Shown here: piece by piece, positions 27,979-37,496 of the stretch
Numbering within the stretch: position 1 is the stretch's first letter
Layout of the letters: each line of letters starts with the position of its first letter
Origin: Pseudoalteromonas rubra
GTDB lineage: Bacteria; Pseudomonadota; Gammaproteobacteria; Enterobacterales; Alteromonadaceae
Reading direction: 5' to 3'
NCBI RefSeq assembly: GCF_005887095.1
Contig: NZ_PNCI01000071.1
Span: forward strand, 1-64,000
DNA: 64,000 nucleotides
Made by a program: the position numbers and the translations under genes
The notes under the pieces: generated by a model
Told to the model about the DNA's origin: nothing
Databases searched by the model: none
What the model saw: only the letters and a program-made list of their open reading frames with translations

Positions 27979-28548
27979 TTGATCCCACATCTAAGCAAAG
28001 TGGCCCCCAATATTCAGGTGGTATTTGCCAAGCTCGATAAACGGGGTTATGCAAGCCAAATTGAAAGTGGTGAGGTTGATTTTTCAATCAGTGTTATCGA
28101 GTCTAGCCACCCTGCTCTGATGGTCACCACCTTGTATAAAGACGACTATGTGTCCGTAGTAAGGCAAGATCACCCTTGTCTGGGTTCTGTACTCGACCTG
28201 GCCAGTTACTGCCGCTATCCGCATATTCTGGCGGGCACTGGTAAAGATATTCGGGGAACCGTGGACGACGCGCTGGACAAACTGGGACATACCCGCAAAG
28301 TTCAATATAAAGTGGCTAACTTCTCAAGTGCCCCATACATTGTCGAAACCAGTGATGCCATATTCACAGCACCACGCAAATTCATTGAGGCAGTGAGTGC
28401 CAAGTTCAACATTGCAGTGTTTGAGCCGCCGCTGTCAGTCCCGCCGTTTTCGATGAAAATGTACTGGGATATTCGCAACAAAGACGATCAGGCAAGTCGG
28501 TGGTTCAGACAGGAAATCATCTCCGTCGCGCGTCAAACACGCTCCTAG
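27979..28548 (+). pseudogene. LysR-type regulator, effector-binding domain remnant
   Basis: About 189 residues read as the substrate-binding domain of a LysR regulator: IPHLSKVAPNIQVVFAKLDK, VDFSISVIESSHP, LYKDDYVSVVRQDHP and the end MKMYWDIRNKDDQASRWFRQ. The N-terminal winged helix-turn-helix is absent, and only a TTG could start the frame. Nothing recognisable continues it upstream because the SDR remnant begins there. The surviving piece could not bind DNA by itself. Confidence 0.8.
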
Positions 28549-28823
28549 ACGATGCAAGTATTTGCTCAGCTAAAAAGGTGCTAATCCGATTAATTTTATA
28601 GGCAAATACCTGGCTTGAAGCCAATATTCCCGTAATAGCTTGTAATGGTTTAGTGGGTATATTTGGTCCATTATTTTTGCATACCGTTATCACTCGCACT
28701 CCCCCGGCTCATACAGCAGGGAGTATGCGCGTGACCTTTGAATTAACCCGTCGAAATGACATCGACATATCACTCCCATCAGAGCCTGTTGTTAATGTTC
28801 GGCGCAAAAATAAGGACTGTGCA

Positions 28824-30107
28824 ATGACTAGCAAGACCCAACAATCATCCGTTCGCCCCTACCCCGAACTGAAAGGCAACGAACCCACGGTACCCCAGTT
28901 CGGAATACTCGATAAACTTCATGGCACCTGGGTTAACTGGAAAGGCGGCCCTAAAGGCTTGCACACTACGCCTATGCCCTCTCCCGGTACTTCATCAGAA
29001 ACCGTATTTGGGGTTTTTCATTTCAAATCGCAGCAATACCGGGAGCAGCTAACCTTTTCAAAGGTAAACGCACCGGTTCGCAACCGTGCAGGCTCTAATG
29101 AACAATTTAATGGCCCGGTCAAATACGAAACAGCCATCATAGATAACAACAACGATCTGCAACATTTTGAGAACGGCATGTACTTATGGTTGGGCGATAA
29201 CACTATGCCATGGGAAGAAAATGGTCAGTATCAAAACCCGCGTACTATGTTCTCTCGCCCTTCAACCGCTGCAACCGTTGATGAAGACGGCGGCGTTCCG
29301 GTCATTGGCCCTGGCGAACAAGGTCCTCAATTTGTTCCACCTCACTCCATTTCTCGCTCAGGAGTGATCCCCCACGGCACCACCATTCACCTGACAGGCA
29401 ACGTCACCCATTTTGATCAGAACCAGAAACCCAAGCCACCTGAAAGACCTGAAATAGCAAAGCTTTGGGAGCAACCCTACCTGTCTATCTCTCCGACTAT
29501 GGGTATAGATCCCGAACGCGACCTGATCCCGGGCAGTCTGAAAAAGCCAGACTGGACGACCAAACCACGGGACGAGCAAATAGACTACCTTGGCCAACCT
29601 GAGGCGCATCAGGGGGTAAACAGTGCCCGCGCCTATTTCCTGAATATCTTTAACTACAATAAATATGGTGCCAAGTTCCCCTATACAGTTCAGCCAAATC
29701 TGTTGCTTTCAGAGTTCAATGAGGGATTAAACTTCAAAAGCTATGATCTGATCGAATTAGACAGCCAGCATGATACTGGGGTACAGGGTGCAACGGTCAA
29801 TAATGTCATGATTGAGCGCTACTGTCGTGTGGTTCGCATGCGCCATCGCATGTGGCTGGAGCGCATCGAACTGGAAAATGGAAAAGAGATAGATCAGTTG
29901 CAGTACGAGCAAATCGTGGATTTTGAGTTTATGTTTGGTGCCAGTGGTGAAACCACTCAGTGGCCGCATATTCAGGTCAACACATTGCGACGTTTGGAAG
30001 ATATCCCTGACGAGGATCAATATGAAGCTATCAAGCTGCCAGAAGAAGATGAACCCGTTGCCAAACCCAAAGCCCGGGTACATTGCATGAACCATAAAGC
30101 GAAATAA
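28824..30107 (+). CDS. Hypothetical protein, possible heme-binding beta-barrel type
   Basis: A 427-residue soluble protein without signal peptide. ATG 28824 is chosen because AAGGACTG precedes it; the frame is open further up but no other site looks like a start. The N-terminal FGILDKLHGTWVNWKG resembles the GTW start of lipocalin/nitrobindin-type barrels, and similar proteins are sometimes labelled heme-binding, but I cannot identify a heme ligand. Repeated His- and Pro-rich loops occur (PPHSISRSGVIPHGTTIHLT). The C-terminal part has WPHIQVNTLRRLEDIPDEDQ and a Lys/Pro tail. The 275 bp upstream show no gene. Confidence 0.6.
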   Translation: MTSKTQQSSVRPYPELKGNEPTVPQFGILDKLHGTWVNWKGGPKGLHTTPMPSPGTSSETVFGVFHFKSQQYREQLTFSKVNAPVRNRAGSNEQFNGPVKYETAIIDNNNDLQHFENGMYLWLGDNTMPWEENGQYQNPRTMFSRPSTAATVDEDGGVPVIGPGEQGPQFVPPHSISRSGVIPHGTTIHLTGNVTHFDQNQKPKPPERPEIAKLWEQPYLSISPTMGIDPERDLIPGSLKKPDWTTKPRDEQIDYLGQPEAHQGVNSARAYFLNIFNYNKYGAKFPYTVQPNLLLSEFNEGLNFKSYDLIELDSQHDTGVQGATVNNVMIERYCRVVRMRHRMWLERIELENGKEIDQLQYEQIVDFEFMFGASGETTQWPHIQVNTLRRLEDIPDEDQYEAIKLPEEDEPVAKPKARVHCMNHKAK

Positions 30108-30307
30108 AGCAACCAGACTGAGTGCAACTTCTGTCAGAGCAAAAGCTTGCAGTAGTCGCACTTATCTAATCATGGTCGCTTTTTGGTGTCTCTCAAACAT
30201 AATGCAGGCAGCACAATCTGCGATAAATGCTGATGTCCTGCCTCTCACAACAGAGGTTTTTTGCAAAAACGCGGGTATCAAGTCGCCGGCGCTGTGTTTT
30301 TCGAGAC

Positions 30308-30562
30308 TTATTTGCTGATGCCGATCCAGTTGAAAAAATCCCTAGATGCGTTATCAATGCATCGCTGTTTCTTTTCTTCCCAGTCTTGGTTAATTATTTG
30401 CCTGGAGCGTTCAACAAGTGCTTTAGTTTTCATACCTATCATCTTACCGGGTTGAGCAGGGTAAGGTCCGTTACCCTTTTGGCACTTCCCCTCCCCACAA
30501 TCAAGATTATTGGATGAGCACAACGAAAAATAATAAGCAAAAAGAACTAAATTGGCACACAT
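30308..30562 (-). CDS. Small hypothetical protein, doubtful
   Basis: An 84-residue frame with a hydrophobic start (NLVLFAYYFSLC) and a Cys- and Lys-rich body including CGEGKCQKGNGPYPAQPGKM and KKQRCIDNASRDFFNWIG. GGATAAG lies upstream of ATG. Its composition is more protein-like than that of the overlapping plus-strand frames. The rest of the 30108-30665 gap holds no recognisable gene. No family recognised. Confidence 0.4.
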   Translation of the reverse strand: MCANLVLFAYYFSLCSSNNLDCGEGKCQKGNGPYPAQPGKMIGMKTKALVERSRQIINQDWEEKKQRCIDNASRDFFNWIGISK

Positions 30563-30665
30563 ACTGCTTATCCATGTCGGCTGTTCAACCTGACAGCACT
30601 AAACCAAGTCTGTGGTTTTCAACACAAACGCAGACAATTCATTTTTTCCTAAGGAGTAGAGTAAA

Positions 30666-31412
30666 ATGAAACAACTTTTAATTTCCAGCGCCCTGTTGGT
30701 TTGTGGTACTTTTTGTTTTTCTTCTCATGCCAGCAATTTAGACCCTCAGCTTCAGGCTAAGCTGGACGAAGCTTACTATCTTTACGATTCCGGGCACTAC
30801 CAGGAAGCACTGGACAATGTTCACTGGTTGGTCGCAAAAGGCGTGGCGCTCGATCACGATTTTTATGGCTACCGGCTGGGTATCGTTTTTCCACTTTGGC
30901 GTAACCTGGCGCAGGATTTTGAGCCAGCTCGCATCAGTTTTAATCAGCTACTTGAGTCCAGTGTCGAAGACGCCGTTAACTCGCCACAGAACTGTTCAGC
31001 TTTTGACGATGCTCGCTCGCTGCTGAGGCTTCAGCATCGAGTTACCGATATCATCTCTGTGCTGGAGGAAAAAGAAGCGACATATCCTCAGGTGTGGTCT
31101 CGTTGCTGGGATGATACGGCCACACTTGACGCTGTGGAGTTGACGTCTAAGCCGCTAATTGATGCCTATGTTGGCGATTTATCTGATCACTTTGCTGCAC
31201 ACTATATCCCTAGAATTGAGCAATATTACAGCCAATGTTCAAAAGATGAGGATTATCGCGAGGCATGTCAGGAAGGAGTAAAAGAACACCTAAATGCAGT
31301 CTCATATGCATTTCGACACGCGGCCATGACCCATTACGGCCTGAATGAGGCGGGTCAGGTCGGGACACTGACCCTTGCACTTCTATTGAAGTGGCAAGAA
31401 CAAGGCAACTAA
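30666..31412 (+). CDS. Secreted hypothetical protein
   Basis: A 248-residue protein with a signal peptide (MKQLLISSALLVCGTFCFSSHA). The mature part is helical, starting with a TPR-like pair (LDEAYYLYDSGHYQEALDNV), and contains several Cys (for example SQCSKDEDYREACQE), suggesting disulphides in the periplasm. AAGGAG lies 9 nt upstream of ATG. No known family. A strong palindrome follows the stop codon. Confidence 0.75.
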   Translation: MKQLLISSALLVCGTFCFSSHASNLDPQLQAKLDEAYYLYDSGHYQEALDNVHWLVAKGVALDHDFYGYRLGIVFPLWRNLAQDFEPARISFNQLLESSVEDAVNSPQNCSAFDDARSLLRLQHRVTDIISVLEEKEATYPQVWSRCWDDTATLDAVELTSKPLIDAYVGDLSDHFAAHYIPRIEQYYSQCSKDEDYREACQEGVKEHLNAVSYAFRHAAMTHYGLNEAGQVGTLTLALLLKWQEQGN

Positions 31413-31432
31413 ACCCGCTCTTCTTTCCTATA

Positions 31433-31457
31433 AGAGGCAATTAATTGCCTCTTTTTA
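31433..31457 (+). terminator. Rho-independent terminator
   Basis: AGAGGCAATTAATTGCCTCT is a perfect 20-nt palindrome followed by TTTT, 20 bp past the stop of the secreted protein gene. It may also act for the convergent gene at 31506. Confidence 0.85.
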
Positions 31458-31505
31458 CAAGCATTTTTCGGGCTGTCAGATTTATCCTACTCTTGCATCG
31501 CCAAC

Positions 31506-32615
31506 TCATCGCTTTTCTAACACCTCGATCATCGCCTCAGCCACTGCCACCGAGGATAAGTAGTTCTGTCCGGTGATCAGTCGTCCATCTATTTCTACAA
31601 AGGGTTTGTTGCGCTCACCATGGCGAAAATCTCCACCTCGCGCTTCAATACGCTCGCCAATCATAAATGGAAATTCTTTCAGGTACTCAGCCCCGGCACG
31701 TTCAAAAGATTCGGGGTAGCCACTGACACGTCTGTTGGCGACCAGATATTCTCCGTTGCTCAATTTCAGATTGACAATACCGGCTGTACCATGACAGACC
31801 GAAGAAACAATGCCGTTATTCTGCTCATAAACCGTCATCGCAATAGCCTGAACTTCGGGATGTTCTGCAACCTCATACATAGCATTGCTGCCACCAAGGT
31901 AATGGACCGCTTGATATTCAGAGGCATTCACTTCCTCTGGTGCAAAGCTGTTGCCTATCGCGTACATAAATTCGGGATCGTAAAGATACTGCTTATGAAT
32001 TGGAATTGACGTATTCACATAAGCCAGGCTTAACGCTCCACCTCGGGTACTCATAAAATCTACTTCATACCCGGCTTTGATGAATGTGTCGTAGGCATAG
32101 ACAAGCTCAGAAAAACTGGTCCCGGCTGGTAAGTCACTGTCACCATGAAAGCTGGCACTGGATGCAATGAAGAGAATTTTTTTATTTTTATACTGAGCAC
32201 TTTGGTCCGTTGCTGTCTTACTCACAATCTGCCATTTCCCTGCAATCTGTTTAAGCAAGACATGATCTATATATGCCTGGTAAGGAGGTGCTACCGTAAT
32301 TTTCAGCCGAGCCATGGCGATATCACCATCGATTTTCACAGAGAGTATCTTGCCCCGACGGTTGCGATTGTTCAGCGGCTTAAACCAGCTACTGTATTGC
32401 GCCATCGATACCGTCCAGAAGGGTTTGGTGTCATGAGATAACAGTAGCTGAGCCTGCGGATGAAAGGCATTTTTGATTTGGGCAGGCTGCCCCGTTTCAG
32501 TTCCCTTTAAATAGTCATTTAAAGCACGTAAAACGCCAGCCTCATCATCAGCCAGACTACTGCCACAAAATAGCAGGCATAGCAAGATTAGCAGGTGTCT
32601 TAAAAGAGTTTTCAT
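31506..32615 (-). CDS. Exported NTF2-like / DJ-1-PfpI fusion protein
   Basis: A 369-residue protein with a signal peptide (MKTLLRHLLILLCLLFCGSSLA). Residues about 25-135 read as an NTF2/SnoaL-like domain (VLRALNDYLKGTETGQPAQI ... GDIAMARLKITVAPPY ... DHVLLKQIAGKWQIV). Residues about 145-369 are a DJ-1/PfpI-class domain with the nucleophile Cys in GIVSSVCHGTAGIV and an Hsp31-like layout. Some DJ-1 family members are glyoxalases or chaperones; a periplasmic fusion with an NTF2 domain points to a small-molecule role, which is an inference. GGAG precedes the ATG. The next gene in the same orientation begins at 33723 (AraC). Confidence 0.8.
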   Translation of the reverse strand: MKTLLRHLLILLCLLFCGSSLADDEAGVLRALNDYLKGTETGQPAQIKNAFHPQAQLLLSHDTKPFWTVSMAQYSSWFKPLNNRNRRGKILSVKIDGDIAMARLKITVAPPYQAYIDHVLLKQIAGKWQIVSKTATDQSAQYKNKKILFIASSASFHGDSDLPAGTSFSELVYAYDTFIKAGYEVDFMSTRGGALSLAYVNTSIPIHKQYLYDPEFMYAIGNSFAPEEVNASEYQAVHYLGGSNAMYEVAEHPEVQAIAMTVYEQNNGIVSSVCHGTAGIVNLKLSNGEYLVANRRVSGYPESFERAGAEYLKEFPFMIGERIEARGGDFRHGERNKPFVEIDGRLITGQNYLSSVAVAEAMIEVLEKR

Positions 32616-32697
32616 GGTGTTTCTCCGGTTAACTTGATGTCACCTCACCATAAAACATAACCTTAAAAAACAAGCTCCTGAATTATAATCTAAGTGT

Positions 32698-33723
32698 TCA
32701 GAATGATAATTTGACAGACTTTGCACGAAACTGATTGGGAGTTTGACCACATTGCTTTTTAAACGCCGTATAAAATGTCGAGCTGGCGTTAAAGCCACAC
32801 TGTTCAGCAACCTGCTCAACTGTCATGTTCTGCTCCTGTATTAACAGTTTCTGAGCGTGCTTTACTCGATAGCCATTAAGATATTGATTGAAGTTACAAC
32901 CGTGTTGTTGATTCAAATGTTGAGACAATTTTGTATGGCTAACACCCAAACGTTTGGCTAACCTGGGTAAGGACATAGAAGGGTCCGTGAATAGCTGCTG
33001 CTCATTCATCAAGCTCTCTAGCATCGCGGAAATTTCCGCACTCTGTTGTGGTGAAATAACCTGTGCCGCGTATTTTTCTTTGCCTCTGCTCTGCCCAGAA
33101 AAAACCACAATGCTGAGATACAACACCATAGAGAATGACAAAGCGCCCACAATGTAAGACGTATAGGCTGAGGTAAAATAGGCAAACCAGATAAGTGCGC
33201 CGCCACTAAGCGCGATAAAAGGCAAGTCGCGCCATACAGGGAGGTCCGGATGCGATTTTAACTCGGCCAGTTTGTGCCGGTACACCCAAGCCGACACCAA
33301 AAGGTAACCAAGCCAGACATAACTTGAGCCGCGATACACCCAGGTTTGCCACAATTCAGGATAACTTTGATACGGGTATATCACGCAAACGAGGGCAACC
33401 AAAACAAGCCACAATGCAAAATGCCCGCGCAGTAGCCAGCGAGCTTTGTTTGGGTAAAGGCTACGAAAACAAAACGAAAAAAGGCTCGGTCCAATCAAAC
33501 AGCAGGCACTCAGCCCCAGCTGCAAAAAGTCTTTGCTCAGCCCGGGACTAAAGTAAAACGCAACCGATTTGCCAATCCGAATACTCAGCATAATCAACAG
33601 CAAAGACAGCCAGGGAGCTGCGGCAATTTCCCTGCGTTTATGATAAACCCAGGCAGCCAGTAAAACGCCATTAAATGCCCCAAGTGAGGCGAAGAAAAAC
33701 AGAAAGTAGCGCGAAAATTCCAT
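32698..33723 (-). CDS. Membrane-anchored AraC-family transcriptional regulator
   Basis: A 341-residue regulator. The first two thirds contain about seven hydrophobic helices (for example FLFFFASLGAFNGVLLAAWV, GHFALWLVLVALVCVIYPY, LPFIALSGGALIWFAYFTSA), so the sensor is in the inner membrane. The C-terminal 100 residues are the AraC double helix-turn-helix: LPRLAKRLGVSHTKLSQHLN and MTVEQVAEQCGFNASSTFYT, then FKKQCGQTPNQFRA. Such proteins usually control nearby genes; the flanking NTF2/DJ-1 gene, 82 bp away in the same orientation, is the obvious candidate target. Confidence 0.88.
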   Translation of the reverse strand: MEFSRYFLFFFASLGAFNGVLLAAWVYHKRREIAAAPWLSLLLIMLSIRIGKSVAFYFSPGLSKDFLQLGLSACCLIGPSLFSFCFRSLYPNKARWLLRGHFALWLVLVALVCVIYPYQSYPELWQTWVYRGSSYVWLGYLLVSAWVYRHKLAELKSHPDLPVWRDLPFIALSGGALIWFAYFTSAYTSYIVGALSFSMVLYLSIVVFSGQSRGKEKYAAQVISPQQSAEISAMLESLMNEQQLFTDPSMSLPRLAKRLGVSHTKLSQHLNQQHGCNFNQYLNGYRVKHAQKLLIQEQNMTVEQVAEQCGFNASSTFYTAFKKQCGQTPNQFRAKSVKLSF

Positions 33724-33826
33724 TACGATATTGTTTTAATCACAGACCCCTGCACTATCGCATATCAACATGGCTGAGCCAAGCGCGAGAGGGCCTCAGC
33801 GTACCCGATATCGTCAGGCTCATCAC

Positions 33827-34201
33827 TCACCCCCCCTTGTTCTCTTCCTGCTCTATCACCTGGATGGTTCTTTCTACAAACCTTTTATAAGCTGTGTCTG
33901 GTAAAAACGGAACCTTGCCTTGCACATTAAATCTGGCGACAATTTTCTTACTCTCATTCTCTGCCATAATTTTCTCAACACTGTAGCCTTTTTTTCTGAA
34001 CACACGTACGGTCTCCACCCACAGGAGCGTATTGGCTCTGAATTCACGCAGTGACGCTTTATTTGACACAGCGCCATGCCCGGGAATGATCACACTCTTC
34101 TCGTCCCCGATTTGCAAAATGATCTCGATGGCATCTTTAAAGCCCTGCACCCCACCCGCATAAAAGGTGGGATGCCAGCTGGTATCAAACACATCCGACA
34201 A
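33827..34201 (-). pseudogene. C-terminal remnant of a metallo-beta-lactamase-fold hydrolase
   Basis: The frame encodes the last 124 residues of an MBL-fold enzyme: WHPTFYAGGVQGFKDAIEII and SVIIPGHGAVSNKASLREF, the latter with the His of the PGHG motif. The HxHxDH metal site that should lie upstream is absent: at 34205 the sequence turns directly into the promoter region of the plus-strand esterase. It is a truncated relic. Confidence 0.7.
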
Positions 34202-34275
34202 AAATCGTGTTACTATGATTAAGCATAAATTAGAGTTAACATCTAGCTTCTATTTGACCAAAGGAATGAAGCCTG

Positions 34276-35088
34276 ATGAACAGCGTACTCTTGTTTTTAA
34301 TTTGCGTACTGAGCTGCTCGCTCGCCTATGCAAAAAGTGAGGTTCACTCTGCACCATTAGAGTTTGCCCACACTCTGACATTTAACTCTCAGATACTGAA
34401 ACAGAATCGCTCAGTAAACGTCTATTTACCAGCAGAATATCAAAAAAATACACAACAAACCTACCCGGTTATTTATCTGCTGGACGGTTCAAAAGATGAA
34501 GACTTTATTCACATTGCCGGATTGGTACAATTTGCCAACTTTCCCTGGCTAAACTTTCTTCCACCCAGCATTGTTGTGGGTATTAGTAACCAAGACAGAA
34601 AACGGGATTTCACCACCCAAAGTAACAATGCTCTGGATAAACGTGACCTGCCGACCCACGGTGGCGCTAAATCATTTATTGCATTTCTGGAGAATGAACT
34701 CCGACCAATGATAGATAAGCGTTACCGCACCAACCAATCAGATACCCTTATCGGTCAATCGTTGGGGGGCTTACTCGCCAGTGAAATTCTGTTTCATCAC
34801 ACGTCACTGTTTGATCACTATGTCATTGTCAGTCCCAGCTTGTGGTGGAACAACGAGTCTTTACTCGCCAGTAAATTCGCCCCCACTAGTCTGCCAAAGT
34901 CTGTTTACATTGCGGTAGGTAAAGAAGGTGACGTAATGGAACGTGTTGCGAAACAGCTACACGATAAAATAGCCACTCAACTTAAGGGCAAAAGCCAGTT
35001 ACATTTTCGTTATTTTGAAGAACTGGATCACGGAGATACCCTACACCTGGCGGTGTACGACGCATTTAAACAAGTTGAGTATAAATAG
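34276..35088 (+). CDS. Secreted alpha/beta hydrolase of the esterase D type
   Basis: A 270-residue exported esterase with signal peptide MNSVLLFLICVLSCSLAYA. The nucleophile elbow is GQSLGG and the oxyanion-side segment YPVIYLLDGSKDED; the catalytic His is likely in LDHGDTLHLA near the C-terminus. The family includes siderophore and ester-cleaving enzymes (IroE-like, putative esterases), and the substrate here is not known. AAGGAATG precedes the ATG region. It follows the truncated MBL gene on the opposite strand. The 216 bp after it hold no gene. Confidence 0.85.
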   Translation: MNSVLLFLICVLSCSLAYAKSEVHSAPLEFAHTLTFNSQILKQNRSVNVYLPAEYQKNTQQTYPVIYLLDGSKDEDFIHIAGLVQFANFPWLNFLPPSIVVGISNQDRKRDFTTQSNNALDKRDLPTHGGAKSFIAFLENELRPMIDKRYRTNQSDTLIGQSLGGLLASEILFHHTSLFDHYVIVSPSLWWNNESLLASKFAPTSLPKSVYIAVGKEGDVMERVAKQLHDKIATQLKGKSQLHFRYFEELDHGDTLHLAVYDAFKQVEYK

Positions 35089-35274
35089 ATGAAACACAGG
35101 CCCATGTTCATTGAAATAATGCGGCAAACGAATATTGATGCGACTAATTCTATTTTGGCTCACTCAACTGGTATGCGGCATAAGTGTCTGGCCAAGTTTA
35201 TAATAATCAGTTGTAAAGACAACGACCAAAACACCATTAAAAACCCCATATGAAGCAAGGAAACGCATAAAGAA

Positions 35275-35297
35275 GCGTGAAAGGGGTCGCCTCACGC
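35275..35297 (-). terminator. Weak hairpin after the sensor kinase gene
   Basis: GCGTGA and TCACGC pair around an 11-nt loop, 8 bp past the histidine kinase stop on the minus strand. No clear T run follows. Confidence 0.35.
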
Positions 35298-35304
35298 GCA
35301 GTGC

Positions 35305-36612
35305 TCATTTGTCCGAATTTTCAGCGCTTGCGGGTAGCGCTAATATGAACATTGCACCGTTGAGTATCTCGCTGGTACCCACCTCTATCGTGCCAAAATG
35401 CTGGTCACATATTTTTCTGACTATTGATAACCCCAGTCCATGTCCGCTTTGCGCTTTGTTTCTTGCTTTATCGGCGACATAAAAGGGCTCAAAAATATGG
35501 GCCTGATGCGTGAGCGCAACACCAGGGCCATCATCATGTACTGTGATATATACTAATTGCGCCTGCGCATAACATACCAAACGCACTTCGTTATCAGCAT
35601 ATTTAAAAGCATTGCGTACGAGGTTGTCGAGCGCCCGCATGAGTAATCGTTTGTCAGCCACAACAATAAGGCTGCCAGGGGTAATTTGGATTGTCAGGTT
35701 CACAGCGCACGGCTTATCTTTTTGCCACCGTTTTTTACCGTCATTTAATAATGCAGCCAATTCAATGGGTTCCGGCGACAGTGCACCATGATCGCTTTCC
35801 ATTCTGGTATAATGCAGTAACTCGTCGACCATCTGCTCCATTTCCTCCGAGTCTTCAATGATGCTGTCAACCGTCGCCGCTTGTGATTCATCCAGTTTCG
35901 TTTCCTGCAATAGTTCAGCCTGCCACTGGACCCGAAATATCGGTGTACGAAGCTCATGAGCAATCGCATTAGTCAGTGCTCGATTGCTTTCAATTAACTG
36001 TGCAATGCGGTCAGCCATGTCGTTAAATGACTGATTGAGCGAGCCTAACCTGTTGGAACTGGATAACTCTGCCCTGCACGACAAATCTCCCCGGGCAAAG
36101 CGTCGTGTTGTATTTTCCAACAGTCTGACACGACGTAAAATCAACCAAATATTCACCAGATTAAAGAGAACGAAACTGCCAAGCATAAAGATCCATGCCA
36201 GGTCCTCTTCCAAATCAATTTTCTGCCTGACAAGACTACTGTGGTCAGGCACATAACTGAATATGGCTGTATTTCCAGCCAGACGAAACCACAACGTACG
36301 GTCTTCATCAAAATAAATATACTGCGATGAATTCTCATTGAAGAACTCAGAGACAATTGCGGGTGGTCTCTCATGTGACTGTAAAAGCAAATGAGACTGC
36401 TGTGCATACTGCTTCATTGCTGCCAATGCAGACGCGCCCCCCTGATGATCGGCGATATTCTGTAGCAGCTGTTGATGTGCCAGCGCCTCGTCATCTTCCA
36501 GTACAAACTCATAGTCTACTGCCAGTTCGTAAACAAGAATTTCATAAGCAACCAGTGCCCCGATAAAGCAGGCAAACAGGATGGCCAGTGATTCTACAAA
36601 GATGCGTTTCAT
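35305..36612 (-). CDS. Sensor histidine kinase, RstB-like
   Basis: A 435-residue membrane sensor kinase. Two membrane segments (ESLAILFACFIGALVAYEIL and WIFMLGSFVLFNLVNIWLIL) flank a periplasmic domain of about 125 residues. A HAMP domain follows (about 165-215), then the dimerisation domain with the phospho-acceptor His in NAIAHELRTPIFRVQW. The ATPase domain has DNLVRNAFKYA, HDDGPGVALTHQAHIFEPF and GHGLGLSIV. The arrangement matches RstB-type kinases. It forms an operon with the response regulator 36 bp upstream. The stimulus is unknown. Confidence 0.92.
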   Translation of the reverse strand: MKRIFVESLAILFACFIGALVAYEILVYELAVDYEFVLEDDEALAHQQLLQNIADHQGGASALAAMKQYAQQSHLLLQSHERPPAIVSEFFNENSSQYIYFDEDRTLWFRLAGNTAIFSYVPDHSSLVRQKIDLEEDLAWIFMLGSFVLFNLVNIWLILRRVRLLENTTRRFARGDLSCRAELSSSNRLGSLNQSFNDMADRIAQLIESNRALTNAIAHELRTPIFRVQWQAELLQETKLDESQAATVDSIIEDSEEMEQMVDELLHYTRMESDHGALSPEPIELAALLNDGKKRWQKDKPCAVNLTIQITPGSLIVVADKRLLMRALDNLVRNAFKYADNEVRLVCYAQAQLVYITVHDDGPGVALTHQAHIFEPFYVADKARNKAQSGHGLGLSIVRKICDQHFGTIEVGTSEILNGAMFILALPASAENSDK

Positions 36613-36648
36613 TATTTCCCTGCTTGTCTCGGGTTAATCAGATATTTA

Positions 36649-37347
36649 CTACGACCACGCAGTACTGGCAAACAAGTAGCCTTTGCCTCTTATAGTCAGG
36701 ATCCGCTTTGATGCCTCCTGACTGTCATTGAGCAGCTTGCGTAAGCGCACGACTTTATTGTCTACCGTCCGATCGATGCCATCATACTCAATACCACGTA
36801 GTGCTCTGGTCAGCTCATCCCTTGACATCACTTGGTCTGGATGACTGGCTAAAATCCACAGTAGATCAAATTCGCTGTCGGTTAGTTGAATAACCTCGCC
36901 GTCCAGTTCGCAACGCTTGTACTTATTTTCAAGCCTGAGCAATCCCAGCTGCATAATCTCCGGGTCCGCCTCCATTTCGTGGCATGGTCGGCGAAGCAAG
37001 GAACGAACACGTGCAAGCAGTACTCTTGGTTTAATTGGTTTCATCACATAGTCATCAGCGCCAATCTCCAAACCAGCAACATGGTCAAAGTCATCATTAC
37101 TTGCTGTCAGGATTAAAATCTTACCCCGAAACTGATTACGGCTTTGTCTGCATATTGTCAGCCCGTCGGTGACAGGCAACATTAAGTCGAGTAGTACTAT
37201 GTCCGGTTGTGTATCACACATAGTGCTGACTGCATGGCTGCCGTCTTCTAAAGTCGTGACGTCAAACCCCTGATTGATAAAATATTCACTAAGTAGTCTT
37301 CGAAGTTTCTCGTCATCTTCGATGATTAACATATGTTGCCGGGTCAT
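36649..37347 (-). CDS. OmpR-family response regulator, RstA-like
   Basis: A 232-residue regulator, partner of the kinase at 35305. The receiver domain has the acidic pair in IIEDDEKLRRLL, the phospho-acceptor Asp in PDIVLLDLMLP and the Lys in DYVMKPIKPRVLLARV. The DNA-binding domain contains QLTDSEFDLLWILASHPDQV and TIRGKGYLFA, typical of OmpR-type winged helices. I start at ATG 37347 because a TTG further up has no ribosome binding site; other Mets are possible. It precedes the kinase in one operon. Confidence 0.92.
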   Translation of the reverse strand: MTRQHMLIIEDDEKLRRLLSEYFINQGFDVTTLEDGSHAVSTMCDTQPDIVLLDLMLPVTDGLTICRQSRNQFRGKILILTASNDDFDHVAGLEIGADDYVMKPIKPRVLLARVRSLLRRPCHEMEADPEIMQLGLLRLENKYKRCELDGEVIQLTDSEFDLLWILASHPDQVMSRDELTRALRGIEYDGIDRTVDNKVVRLRKLLNDSQEASKRILTIRGKGYLFASTAWS

Positions 37348-37496
37348 GGTCACCAATTTTTATATTCTACTAATGGCAATAGTATACCCGCGCTTTGTCA
37401 GAGCCCGAAATACATTCCTGTACATCTTGATGACTGAAGCCGCCTTCACACTCGGTTACCATGCACTCAACAAAACTTTTGCGTGGAGATATCACT

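Noticed and set aside
30227-30517. 96-codon plus-strand ORF
   Set aside because: Hydrophobic, lacks a start signal, and overlaps a more protein-like minus-strand frame.
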